Assembly: GCF_043641665.1 (NCBI RefSeq)
Contig: NC_092184.1
Location: 3,331,608-3,395,607, forward strand
Source: Enoplosus armatus
Taxonomy: Eukaryota; Chordata; Actinopteri; Centrarchiformes; Enoplosidae
DNA length: 64,000 nucleotides
Direction of reading: 5' to 3'
The position numbers and the translations under genes are program-made. The notes under the pieces were generated by a model. The model saw nothing but the letters and a program-made list of their open reading frames with translations, was not told the origin of the DNA and did no database searches. This document shows, in pieces, positions 37,747-49,855 of the stretch (its first letter is position 1; each line of letters begins with the position of its first letter).

Positions 37747-40700
37747 ATGGCTACCAATGGCTGCACCCCTGCAACATTTTCTTGTATATGTGAGAATGCC
37801 TTCTACTTTGAAGGTAACAGCGATTTCATACTTTATCCATTCTCAATAGGTGAATTAGAGATTACTATTATATGATACAATAAATAGTATTTATTGTTGT
37901 TAATACTATTAATAATAACATCATAATCCCTATTCGTTTTTGAATGTTTGTATGTAAATCTTATATAACTCTTCTCTTTTACTGTCCACTGCTCCCTATT
38001 TAAAGTGGCTGAAACAGGTAAGGCAATTGTTATATTGTTTATTTTTTTAATGACACAGTCCTAGACAATGCATTTGTGGCAAATTGAGTACCTCAGTTTC
38101 ATGCTTTCCTCATTCACCCTCCATTTATAGTAGAACATAGCAAGTGTGTGACGTTTCTGGTCTCATAACATGTTTTTCTCTCTAAAATGCAGATATGGAG
38201 GAAGACGCTTTCGGAATTTCCGATCAGCACTGTAAACATTTGATCCGAAGCAAGGACAACAAATTCCTGCTCGTGAATGCCAAAGGACAATTTCAAGGGC
38301 AAAACTTAACTTCACAGCAGCAGTGTCAGCCTGGTAAGATGCAGAAAACTACAGCAAAATGTCATACTTTAGCGTAGCCTTTACAGACATGTTTCCATAT
38401 ACAATTGAAGACGTTGTATATGTATATTGAACAGAACAATGTCATGTCAATATCACGACATTGTCGCGATGCTTCTGTGTGGACATTGTCAGCATTTAGA
38501 AACTTGCTGGAAATGAGTACAGTTATTTTTTATGTGTATGCAACACATGGAATTCCTGTGAGAAATAGCTGCCGCTAGCAGAAATAGTACTAACGCAGTC
38601 AACACAAAACTAGCTCTTGCAAGTAGTGAGGCACCTGTGGTTGTCCCACATGACCAATTGCAAAGAGCATGGAAACCACCCTGCATTAGATATTAGTAAC
38701 ATTAGCTTGTATGAAATTCTTGCTGTTTGCCAGAAAAATATACCAGACACTTGCAAAAGGTATTTCTTCATTACTTCTTCTTTTGGAGGCATTGCCATTG
38801 AACAATTTCCTCTCATCACTCTCTGCAAGCCAAGCAGACCACGTACATTTCTTACTAAGTCATACCAAGTTGAGGCATTGCCAGTATAGAGCATCAATAT
38901 AAGTTCTTAATATTATACCAACCACGCAACCCTCACTGCAAAATCACTGCACAGGTCACCTTTCATTCACTATATATTATATTTAGCATTTTAAAACTCA
39001 ATTCAAACCACCTCTGAAAATGTTTCTATACACAATCTATTATGACATTTACAATCCCCAAGCTACTTATATATACTTAGTAGTACTAAAAGGTCAAATT
39101 GAGTCTTGTATGACACCTCACCTGCAAGGATATATCACTCCTTTCTAACCACCCCTCAGTATAACTGGTAAAACCTCTCAGATGAGTGACAGCGCATCAG
39201 ATTGGCTCAGGTAGACACTGTACAGGCAATACAGTATCTGATACAGAACTCTTGTCAGGTCCAAAAAGGTCTGTTCTGTCCACTAAAACTGACACAGGTC
39301 TACTGATGAACAGAACATAAACAGTGACGGACAGAAACAGGAGATTACAGAGGTCACACCGTGACAACATTCTTCATTGTCAGATTTTGCACGTCTGTGA
39401 CAATGATCCTCCATTCTGTGACATGCTTCCCTTTTATTCCCCCCTGCTCACCCTGTGTTTCCTTTCTAGACTGCAAATTCAACATCCAGATTTACAAAGA
39501 GTCTAGCCTAGTGGGAAGGAAGGGGAGGGCAGTCATGCTATATGCCATTAAAGATGGCAAGAAGATGGTGGCATGCTGCAATGCCAATAATGAAATGTAT
39601 CCAGAGGCAATGGTGAGTATGAACAAATCATTTACAGTTATTTACAGTGTGTGGTATGAAGCTCCCCTTTGAGTGGTTCTATTATCAAAGAAACCCCAGA
39701 GGGCCTCATTTATTTGACAAAGACTATTTTAAAAGTCCTCCTTGTCTGTCATCCGGTTTGATTTGATACCTCACAAATGTAATCAAAATCGAGACCACCT
39801 TTGGAACTGCATTTCCCATAATGCGTTGGGAGATGTCAACAGGAATTATAATGGTGCCATGGAATCAGTAGGTTTCAACTGTAGCCCCATTTTCTTGGCC
39901 TATATTTGTTTACATTTTTTGCAAATTGACACCATTGAAAGTATGCTGAATTAGCAATTAGCACTTCCTGTTTGCAATGTTCTCATGGATGTACCGACTA
40001 CTATCACTGGATTACTACGATACTGAAGAAAACTTAAAAACATGATGATTCTCAGGCAGGTTCTGGAGTTACGAGGAGCGCATTTGTTGGTGGTGGTAAT
40101 AGATTTATTTGTTTAAGATTGGCATGGTACCTGTTGTCAAGGGAGGGCGACACTGTTTGCTGACCACAAAATATCATTGTCAATGCATCACAAATGGATG
40201 TTTTTTTGATGTTGTGAGAGAATCGCAGTTTGACTGAAAGGTTCAGCATCAGAACTGTTGAGCAGGAGGAAGAATTATTTTTAGCGTCACAAGCTACAAG
40301 CTTCACTTCTTATTGGGACTAGTGTAGCCACAGCAAAACCACCCTCCAGACAAATAGAGTTGTGTATGTTACATTAAGAGAAAATTGTGAGCGTGCGTTA
40401 AACAATGTGTGTTTGATGACGTAATGACACAGTGATACCTGTATCTGCAGTGTCACACTGCTAGATCAGAGGGTTGCAGCGCAAAGGAAATGTGACTGCT
40501 AAAAAGTCATCAGCTGTAATTGAGTGGAATGTGGAGCCAAATGCTTCGTATTTACCAGCGATGTTGTTAGATGTGACATGGTGAGTGTGTTACTGACCGA
40601 GAGCTCCAAAAGACACACCAGTCTCATCGTGACAACCCGTCATTCATGTTCCAATGTTTCCATTCTTTTGACTGCAACCTGATTGCCACTTGTCTTTCTG

Positions 40701-40943
40701 AAGGATCTTCCAAAGCAAATCGAGGAAACTGCACACAAGGCATTGTTCTACCTGATTAAACTCGCCAACGAAACAAACAAGTATATGTTTGAGTCCTCTC
40801 TGTACCCGCAAAGATTCCTGGGATTTGAGCCTAATGCGGATAATCCCTCTCTGAACAAACTGGTGCTGCGTCATAAAGGCAAAGATGAAGTGGACGACAG
40901 GTGCGAGATGACTTTTTCTGATTGTACTAATTTTCAAGTGTAA
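37747..40943 (+). CDS. il18: Interleukin-18 precursor (complete coding region, 5 exons)
   Basis: IL-18 is an IL-1-family cytokine made as a leaderless precursor and activated by caspase-1. Coding exons: 37747-37813, 38006-38017 (12 nt), 38193-38333, 39470-39612 and 40704-40943. All have GT-AG borders and consistent phases, giving 200 aa (human 193). There is no signal peptide. The N-terminus MATNGCTPATFSC leads to the beta-trefoil domain, with blocks KHLIRSKDNKFLLVN, FNIQIYKES, VMLYAIKDGKKMVACC and FLGFEPN. Aligning EEDAFG (29-34) with human ESDYFG puts the likely caspase site after Asp31. The 12-nt exon corresponds to the four-residue microexon of human IL18. A poly(A) signal lies at 41532. 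Identity is supported by motifs and by lying between bco2 and sdhd as in human. Confidence 0.93.
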
Positions 40944-41531
40944 TCTTGACACAACCATCCCTGTGTGTTTCATTAAGGATAAATTGCTATATGGACAATC
41001 TGCGGTTCTGCTCGTCCACGAAGTTGTTTCCCCCCCCCATGTTTTCACCATACAGAATCGAGCCATTACTGCCCACACATATGAAAACAAGACTTGTGCA
41101 CTACCACTGACACAATGAGTTTAATTACTGAAGATTGAATAGCAAGGAGACCCATAAATGACAGATGTACAAAATCCAGCTAGGATGACGTAGTAAATGT
41201 CTGTCAGTCAGCCGAGTTTAGCAAATCTACTGTTGTATTTTCAGGAAACTCGAGTTTTGAGTTAAATTGTGTCATTTAGTCATTTAAATTGAATGAATTA
41301 CAACTTACCTTGGAGCACATGGAACCCCATAGTGTTCAATATTAGATAAATAAAAAGACGTTATGAAATAGATGTTACAATTTTAAATTGTATGTTTTTA
41401 TACTTGTGTCACACATTCAAATGTGGAAATGGGCAGATCATTTGTGTACTGAATTTCTGAAGCTTTTTATAATTATATTTTATACCTTTTGTACTCTTCT
41501 GTCACTGTATACATTGTGCACATTGTTAGGT

Positions 41532-41537
41532 AATAAA
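41532..41537 (+). terminator. il18: il18 polyadenylation signal
   Basis: AATAAA about 590 bp after the il18 stop on the same strand. The intervening 3' untranslated region is AT-rich. Confidence 0.55.
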
Positions 41538-43269
41538 ATGTCAAAATATGAAAACAATCTGTAAAGCAGACTTTATTCTGCTGAGGCAGGAAGTGTACAT
41601 TATCTTGCCACATCTCATTTTGTGCGTAGAATCTGAAAAATAAAATGAACTGAACAGATGTTACAAATGGATAATTGCTGAAGACGAAACAAACAGACCC
41701 AACAGCGAACTCGTAAGCTCTCTTAAACATTCAGCGCAGGAGCATTGTGACGGGACGCAGACCTCGTGCCAGCAGTACAGAGGTAATTGCTGGTATTAAT
41801 AGCTGCATGCATGGACTGTGTGCACCAATTACACGCTATGAGTAAATGTTCCAAGATTACGTGACAACATGCAACAGTTTTGATTAGCCAGCCATATTGA
41901 ATCATACAGGCTCACATTGATTTAGGAGCAGTGCCTGAACACTTTTTTTTTTTTTTTTTTTTTGCCTTGTTTGCCAAGAGGTTGTACCTTTGAAAAAGAA
42001 TTGCCAAGTATTTTGAAATGTTCAAAATAAATGTACATTTTTAATATTTTCAAAATGTCTTTTTTTTTTTTTTTTCCCCAAATTTGCTCACTCACAGTGG
42101 AAACTATGTAATTGATGCATAACACGACTCAATATGTTACAGAGGCATTGGTATTATTGTCAGCTACTGTCTTGAGTGATATTTGAATCGGCAGAGGACG
42201 GCATTTTGCAGCTGTTGATTTCAGACCCTGCTGTGGATTGTACACAGTTAGCTGACAGGAGCTTGTACGCTGCATTGTGTTGGTGCACAGGTAGGTTGAG
42301 TATTTCATGTATGGCTTGAAATTAGGATGCACTTCAGATCTAGCCTCCCTTACCTTTAATGAACCTTCAATAGAGCAGCAGAGCAGATCCCTTCCTGGAC
42401 TCAACAGGCAATACATGCAAACGCAGTCTGCTCTCAGAACCCCCCCCCCCCAGCCACCCACTGCTCTCTGCACAAAATGCAGTACTGCATGCTCGACTGA
42501 GGGTAGAGGTTTCACAATACACCCTCTGACTTTCAGTTCAACAACATTTGCTCTTGTCAGTCAAAATACAGGAGTTCTCTCATGCTGAGTCACACAATGA
42601 GGCCATAGCAACGAAAGACACATTATGTAGACCTTATGAATAATAACTAACAATAATGTTAGTGTGGAGGGTGATGTCGACTCTCATACAAACACTGCTT
42701 AAATCTGTAGTGCTGCCCTGGTATTCCTGATGGGTTTAAGAGCACAAAGGTAGTATGCACACATTGTGACTGAAACAAAATACATTTCGGAAATCTGCCA
42801 CAAAAAGGACTCGAACACGAAAAGAAGCTGCATTTTCCTGTAAGACTTGACTTGAGAAGTCAGAGTTGAAAACATGCATGTCCCCAGTAAATATACCAAT
42901 TACATGTCAGGATACTGGATATCTGTTGTTAGCGGAATTGGTAGTGACAGTTGAAATAACTCGACATGTTGCTGCTGCTTGGGATCAAAATCTACAGGGG
43001 TACGCCGCTTAAATTGAATCCACATAAACAGAACCAGAAGAGAAAATGGATGTCAGTTGCAAAATCATTACTTTAACTAAACTGAGCAAGAACACAGAGA
43101 CCAAGCCTGAATCGATCGACATTAATTACAATTACACACTTGTGAATCACTGTAATATTGTCAAAATAATATATTTATAAAGAATTTACATCGAACACCT
43201 TGATATTTTCAGCCGGGACGAGATTTCTCCCAGTCCCAGTGTCCAAAGCTTCACAGTCCACAGTTATAT
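41538..43269. other. Convergent intergenic il18 / sdhd
   Basis: No exon was recognised. It contains two long T runs (41942-41963 and 42060-42075) and a C run (about 42440-42450). The sdhd 3' untranslated region should occupy the right part, but I saw no canonical AATAAA on the minus strand there. Confidence 0.4.
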
Positions 43270-46200
43270 TCATTTGCTCCAGAGCAGGGCGATGGCTTTG
43301 CAGATTCCCACGTCGTTGTAGTTGAAGTAGCAAAGGCCAGCGAAGGTGACCGTGGACAGGAGGAAGAGACCTGCATTGGCAATCTTGATCTTTGTCTCCC
43401 CATGAACGTAGTCTGTTAACACCTGCCCGATGCCCCTACGAGACAGAAGTGTATGAAAAACACAGAGCGGTCAGTGAAGAGAGAAGCAGGTTGTTTTCAA
43501 AATTAGGGCGAAGGCCTCAGTATGCTTCGTGTGAACTAGGTCGCACTACGTGTTGACAAAGGTGTTCGTTCATTCACCTGGCAAATCTGTGCATAAAGTG
43601 ATTGTCATATCATCAGATGCAGCCCCACCCAATTCTGCCTTTGAAGAGGGGGTTTCAGACACTGTTCTTGGTTTGAAGCATACTGAGGCCTTAAATGAAA
43701 ACTAAGGTTTATTACAATCCGGGTTTTATTCTTGTGATAACATTATCCCAACGACAACAACGGCATCACTAGAAATTTCAGTACAGAGCAAGAACGATGA
43801 GCATTCGGCCGACAGTTTTGCTAGATTTGCTACCACTTTATTTGGAGTGCACCTGTGATGTCACTAAAACTATGGAAGCCATCAGTGTTTACGTCTAAGT
43901 TAAGTATGGTACGTCAAAGTTGAATATTAAGCTATTATTATAATTATTATTTATTATCATTTTGTCTTCCAAATCAATCTGGCTAACCTAGAGGTTCCAA
44001 GATCACAGGTATCATACCCAATAGAGGCAATGGCTGGAGCTATGAAAAAAAAAAAACAGACTTAAGTTGTAATAAAGCAGAGTTTTCCTTTAACAAATGA
44101 GTTAACAACCTTAATTCAAAAAGCTTAATGTCTTATTGAAACCCTGTTCATCAGGTTGGCATTCAGTTCCAACATTCCTTAGCGGTATAAAATCCTATTA
44201 GGCACAGAATACGCTTATCCCCGGCACCAGTTAAAAAAGAGGAAGCTTTCCAACCTTCTCATGCTTCATCTCATGGCAATGATGCCGCCAAATGACATCG
44301 GAGCATTTGTCTAACTGCTTTTGGTCGAAGAGGACATGGCTTGACCCTTTGAGATGCGCACCTGCCCCGAAAGCCGTTGCTTAAGAAGACTTATCACTAC
44401 TCATGACTGGGATTTGTGGCCTACACCTGCCATGCTGGTTAGTCTGCGCTCTAACTGATGGGAGAACACATCTCTGTGACGCTAAGCTAAAGCCACCTTC
44501 TCAAGTCTGCAAACAGAGCCGTAACTAACCAGGGCTGAATTAATAGCTGCTGACAGCTACGGCGAGATGGCTGGACCCCCCCCCCCCCCCAACCAAATCG
44601 CCGTGGCACAAAGTTTGCCTTAGGTGCAGTAAGGGTCAATGAACAAGCCAAACCTTTGTACTGGGTAGAGACGTTGGGGAAAGGAGTGTGTGGAGGGTTC
44701 AAAGAGCTTTCATTCACACTCCTCAAATGCTCTTGATCTGTTCAGTCACAATCTGCTGGTGTATGACCACAGAGGTGAGGATGACTATATTTGACCTGGA
44801 TACTGACAAGTCAAATTAAACTTCGTACTGGACTACAACTCCCTGTGGACCTCGTGATGAAGGAATTTACCCGCCATGTTTGCGTTTTCCCAGGATAAGT
44901 GAAGTCTGTGCCGCTCATTTCGGAAGCTGTAGTCTGTGGTACTGTTGAATTTTATTTATACAGAGGGGTGTTTCTAATATTCAGTCTACCCCTCATTGAT
45001 TGTCTGAAGCAGGGTGGACAAAATAATAGAAACACCCCTCAGCTGCTCAAAATGGCCACGCAGTTGAACCAACAACTCTCAAAACAGTTTCAACTGAAAC
45101 TGAACATTATAGGCGCATGAACCTAATAAACTGGTAACCTACTGTATATAGAGCAGTATACAAGAATAAGAACTGGAGGACGAATTAGTCTGGCACATCT
45201 TTGCTGTGTCACTGCCAAAAAAACAGGAAGTGAAACTGTGCCATTTGAAAGTGGTGGGTGAGAAATGGAGGGTATGGTGGGGATTCGTGTTAAAGGTATC
45301 AAAGATAAGGCATGGAGAGCAGAGAAATGATCTGTTTCAGAACTGGAAGATGGGCATGAATATGAAAGCTTCGTGTGTACGTATATACAAAACTTTCATC
45401 CTCAGAAGTAATTCAGCCAGGCTTCAGGTTAGTGTTTGCCCGTCTTACCAGTGTCCATGCAGGGTCAGGGCAGCAGCCAGGGAGTAGTCAATGACAGGAC
45501 TGGGATTAAAATAGGCTGCAGGTCCCAGGGCCAGCAGCAGGATGCTCAGCACTCGCTCTGCTGTCCAGTGCAGAGAGGCGGCTTTGGAGCCGGAGCCCGC
45601 TGGAGAGCAAGAGAAACAACAGATTATCAGCAGACAGTAAAAAAAAAAAAAAACGTTGTATCCCCAAACAAAAAGCTGGTTATTTAATGATTTAAGAGTT
45701 TAAAAGGAATAGGTCCTCTCTATTATGAGATGATCGATACCTCTCTCATGACTGTAGTGTAAATATGAAGCTACTCTCAGACACAAAAACGACTCGGGGG
45801 TGTCACTTGTAGGCGTTTTGTGGTCATTTGACTTTCTAACAAGAAATATTAGCTGACAATTCATACAGGAGGCTCTAGTCAAGGGGACCCAGGAGTCAGG
45901 GGGGCCTGGTATGTCCATTTAGTAATCCATCTATGCCGCCAGCAGCTGGTGAGCCTAGCTTAGCAAAAACACTGGGCCTATGTCAATGTTGGACTATTCC
46001 TTTAATATGTGATTGCTAGGAGTTAGACAAAGCGAGGCAATACCTGGAAAACAATGTCTAATAGTGACCTCACACTGCACTTTCAGGTGTTATTATAAAC
46101 TATAGCCGGTTAGACCATCATCAAACACATTCATTACCCCGATGTCATCACAGTGGGTGAAACCTGCTCGCAGACCTTACATCAACCTGGTGTCAAAATA

Positions 46201-48598
46201 TCAGTCTAGCATTTGTGGCGCTAAATCTGGACCGCAAAACAGCAGTCATACACGACTGAGGCCATCACCCACATGGTTTCCCGGAAAAAACGGCCTGCAA
46301 ACTGAGCGGCATATACACACACACACACATCACCCTGATGATGTCATCGGGGTTATCTGGGCTTGGGTATGAAGATGTACGAGTGAGCCTGCATTGTAAA
46401 CTTTATAAAAAGGCAGAATAAAAACATATACGCAACTTTTTTCCCCCCTCATTTAACAAAAGCATGCCATACTTGACACTTTGTGTTACTCAATGCCGCA
46501 CACACATTTCAGTCAGTACTCAAAAAGTATTGAGGTTTGCTAACATTGGTTTGGTATTCTCAATTCACCAGATTTATTGATGCTAGTGCCAACATGACAC
46601 CCAAAGTGCTGAGTATAATTTTTCCATTTCACAAACAAATATTTATGATTTCAATCAATGAAAAATAAAGCCTAAGAATTTGACTAAGCTGAGCCAACTT
46701 TTGGTATTTGACAGAAACATTTGGCTTTCCAGAGAAAGTCTTCACCCTACTATCATTCTGTCAATGACCCAATAACCTGAATAGTGGGTCACTGTGGGTG
46801 AAACCTGCACCTCGCATTGAGCAGACCTTACATGTACCTGGTGTCAAAATACTGCCACTGGTCTAGCATTTGGGGACGCTAAATCTGGACCGCAAAACAC
46901 CAGTTATACACAACCAAAGCCATCAGGCACCTGCTTTCTGTGTCAAGCCGGAAAGCTGCTGCCTGCAAACCCGAGAGGTATGTACACAAATCACTCCACA
47001 AAAACACAACTAAACCGACAGCAAATAGCAGAAACTAATCAAGAAAATGTACCAAACTGATCCTGTTATACATGAAACAGACACCCTCACCTGTCTATTG
47101 GTATTAGTATTGGCACATTCTCCGCGACCTATAGCACGCTGGACTTTGACCATTTTAACAGACACCTGTGCTACGATACTTGGACTGAACATTACTTAGT
47201 TTAATGAGATCTCATTTACACTATTTTGCAATCATAATGGAGTTCAGTTCAGTAAAAAGAGGAGCTTATAATGTTTATTATGAAAGGTGTTGATTGAAGG
47301 TGATTTCTGAGGCTGTGGTATGTCAAGCTGTTGGTTTGCCAAATATATTAAGGTTTTCCTGTTGTTCTGTATACTCCCTGTATATACTTTATGCACTACT
47401 GCGTACTTTCACTTGTCGACACTGACCATACAGAGCCTGTGACGCATGAATCCTTGCTGTCAGCAGGTAGTTCTGGTCCTGGGTTTTGTGTGGTACAACC
47501 AGCGGCCTGGCCAGCAACGTGCTTTGGTAGAACAGAGCTGAAGAGAAAAGACAAAAAGTTTCCAAATGGGCATAAATTATGAAATTCAACCACAGCTCAC
47601 CTAGAATGAACAGTACACCCACAAAATAAACTAAAAGACACTCTTGTTAAGTATGTCATTTTAGCACGTCTCAACGCAACAAGCAACGAATCATGTTAAC
47701 ATAATTATTTGCCTTAAATATATTTACACAAAGCACATTTTTTTTCCTTCTCTTATCTTTCTTGAAAACTCAAAAAATGTATTTACCACAGTAATACCAG
47801 GAATTGTGGCAGCATTAAATCAGATTTAGGTCCCACAGGGTAAAAATTTTTTTTTTAAATGTATGGTTGGGTATTTAAATACTGCGATAAACATTGGGCA
47901 AAAAAACAGAAAAGAAAAAAAAATGTGGTCCAACGAATCTGGTTTCCACACAGCCAATTTTACAGCTGGAAACCATCGACCCAAACAGTCAAAGGAGGGC
48001 GGTGGCGAGCCATCTTAACCTAACATGAACTTTTACTGAGAGAGCTACTATGCTCTTGAGTTTGTGTTATGTATGCCGAATTAAAATTGGAGTCTTGCCA
48101 TCTCAGGAAATGTCTGGTGGAAAGTTTTACCTAGTGTGTAATTTAGTCAATGTGTAGGTTATTTTATAATTCCCAAACTTCTGAATAGTGTTTGGCGTAC
48201 AGTTCTGCGTCTGTCGTGCGAGCAATAACGTAATGGTCGGGCAGTCTGATGTCATCGTAGCAAATTTGAACTCCCCCTCAGTGTGCATCACTATTAAACA
48301 GTCTGAGAGTGAGATTACGTGTCATGATATGATGATGACGTTGCCCAGCAATAATTACACCAAAGGCTTCCTTAACTAAAGTCGTGAACTTGAAAGTAGT
48401 AGTCTATGCCAGACGTGATTTGTTCGTACACAGCTAATATTCCACCTCCTTTCTGTCAAAACATCCCGCTATCAAACTGCTACACTAAAGTAAGCACAGC
48501 TATTCACAACAAAAAGACAGAAACATTGAGAATACACAGAAGTACCCACGTTTGACTCCTCTGCGACATACAGAACTCAGCCTGACGATAGCCGCCAT
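43270..48598 (-). CDS. sdhd: Succinate dehydrogenase cytochrome b small subunit (complex II, CybS)
   Basis: SDHD is one of two membrane anchors of mitochondrial complex II and helps form the haem b and ubiquinone sites in the inner membrane. Coding exons: 48550-48598, 47427-47537, 45449-45599 and 43270-43435, all GT-AG and in phase, giving 158 aa (human 159). The first two exons encode an Arg-rich, Ser-containing presequence ([16 protein letters not shown]). Mature landmarks are [14 protein letters not shown], the helix [22 protein letters not shown] with its conserved His, TDYVHG (quinone-site Asp-Tyr at about 112-113) and the C-terminal [15 protein letters not shown]. Introns 2 and 3 are about 1.8 and 2.0 kb and hold a local duplication and small inverted-repeat elements. 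It is head-to-head with timm8b, as in human. Confidence 0.93.
43511..43692. mobile_element. Short inverted-repeat element (MITE-like, 182 bp) in sdhd intron 3
   Basis: The ends are perfect 18-bp inverted copies: AAGGCCTCAGTATGCTTC at 43511-43528, with its reverse complement at 43675-43692. There is no coding capacity. The ends resemble those of small non-autonomous DNA transposons; flanking target duplications are unclear. Confidence 0.65.
44964..45045. repeat. Hairpin-forming interspersed repeat in sdhd intron 3
   Basis: GAGGGGTGTTTCTA at 44964 pairs with TAGAAACACCCCTC ending near 45040, with imperfect pairing continuing inward (TCTACCCCT against AGGGTGGAC), leaving a loop of about 25 nt. 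This text is a common fish repeat. Confidence 0.6.
46150..46985 (+). repeat. Direct tandem-spaced duplication in sdhd intron 2
   Basis: Two direct copies of about 170-195 bp lie at about 46150-46318 and 46790-46985. They share GTGGGTGAAACCTGC, CTGGTGTCAAAATA, GCTAAATCTGGACCGCAAAA and a CCTGCAAAC segment, with small insertions and deletions between them. Spacing is about 640 bp. There is no coding capacity in either. Confidence 0.7.
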
Positions 48599-49037
48599 GA
48601 TGATCAACCAACCAAGGTCACCACAGTAACCCGGATGTAGTTGTTGAGTCGTCAGCAGCACAAAGATGTTGGGCGTTTGAGGAGATCGGCAAACAGTTTC
48701 AGCTCAGAATGTGACACTTGGCTACATGCAAAAACTGTATAATGACGATGATGTTAAAGATGCAACGCAGCAGATGTGTGGATTATTTAAATTAAAGTCA
48801 GGAACTATTTTATCCATATCTGTTTTGTTGGACCTACTCCCAAAAGTCTCACATGATATTGTTAACTCTGTCCTGGGTATAATTGTTAGTTACAGTTTAA
48901 AGCCAATCTGATGTGCAAAACTACAAAACTGAGTTTACACTTTGGATCCTGATCCCCAAGCACAAAACAAGTAAATGTTTTTACACCGTCAACTTGACAT
49001 AATTATTTTTTATACTTTTCATTAATATGTGACTACA

Positions 49038-49099
<62 letters not shown>

Positions 49100-49855
49100 T
49101 CTAGGGTTGTATTAGGTTTTATGAATACGTTTTGCTATGTTTGTTTTTTTAAGCAAATGTCTCATTGAGAATGTATTCATTCTTACCTAAAATATTGGTC
49201 ATCATTATGGAGGGTTTTGGATTAGATCAAGGACCCCTAAGAGAGCCATTGCATTATACTTAAGCATTAGTCTTGCCTGACATGTACTGAGCATCAGAAC
49301 GCTTTTGAATCAACTCCTTGTATTCGATACACTTTAATGAAACAGATAGAACAAGTATACATCAAGTAAGCAACAATATAACCTTTTTTACAAAATGTGA
49401 GTATATGAACACACCAAGGGATGATAAATGAAAAGATGATCAATGAAAAAGAAAATAATAATAATAATAACAGTAATCAAATAAAAACCTTGTAAAGTTC
49501 AAAGGTTTCATATGTTCTAGCAGCAGCTGGTACAGTCAGTTATAGATGAAATATCATTACTGAAGCAAAATGATGTATTGATGTGTTTTTATACAGAACA
49601 TTTTTTTTCCTGTTGAGTGAGCTCCTGTTAAACATGAAATATCTTGGTAAGCGTCACCTCTTGCGTCACATTTAACGCGCCGATCTACAACTGACACAGG
49701 CAGGGGCCGCCGCTGTGTGTCGCTCGTCATGTGATTTGTACATCAGCGGTACTTCACAAGCCACAGCGCTCACTCGCGGTGAAACCGAAGGTCACCTCAC
49801 TTCGCCACCTTGCCACCGCGAGTGTAGAATCGGGCTCTAACTGTTTAGCAACGCA
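48599..49855. promoter_or_regulatory. Bidirectional sdhd / timm8b upstream region
   Basis: About 1.26 kb separates the two divergent start codons. The sdhd side carries ACCCGGATGTAG, an ETS-like core, about 35 bp above its ATG. The timm8b side (49650-49855) is CpG-rich and holds GTCATGTGAT and TTGCGTCAC motifs. The middle is AT-rich and contains a (TG)n run of nearly 60 bp at 49039-49096, so the two promoters may be separate rather than one shared core. Confidence 0.5.
49039..49096. repeat. (TG)n microsatellite
   Basis: An uninterrupted TG run of about 58 bp between the sdhd and timm8b promoters; it may form Z-DNA. Confidence 0.95.
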
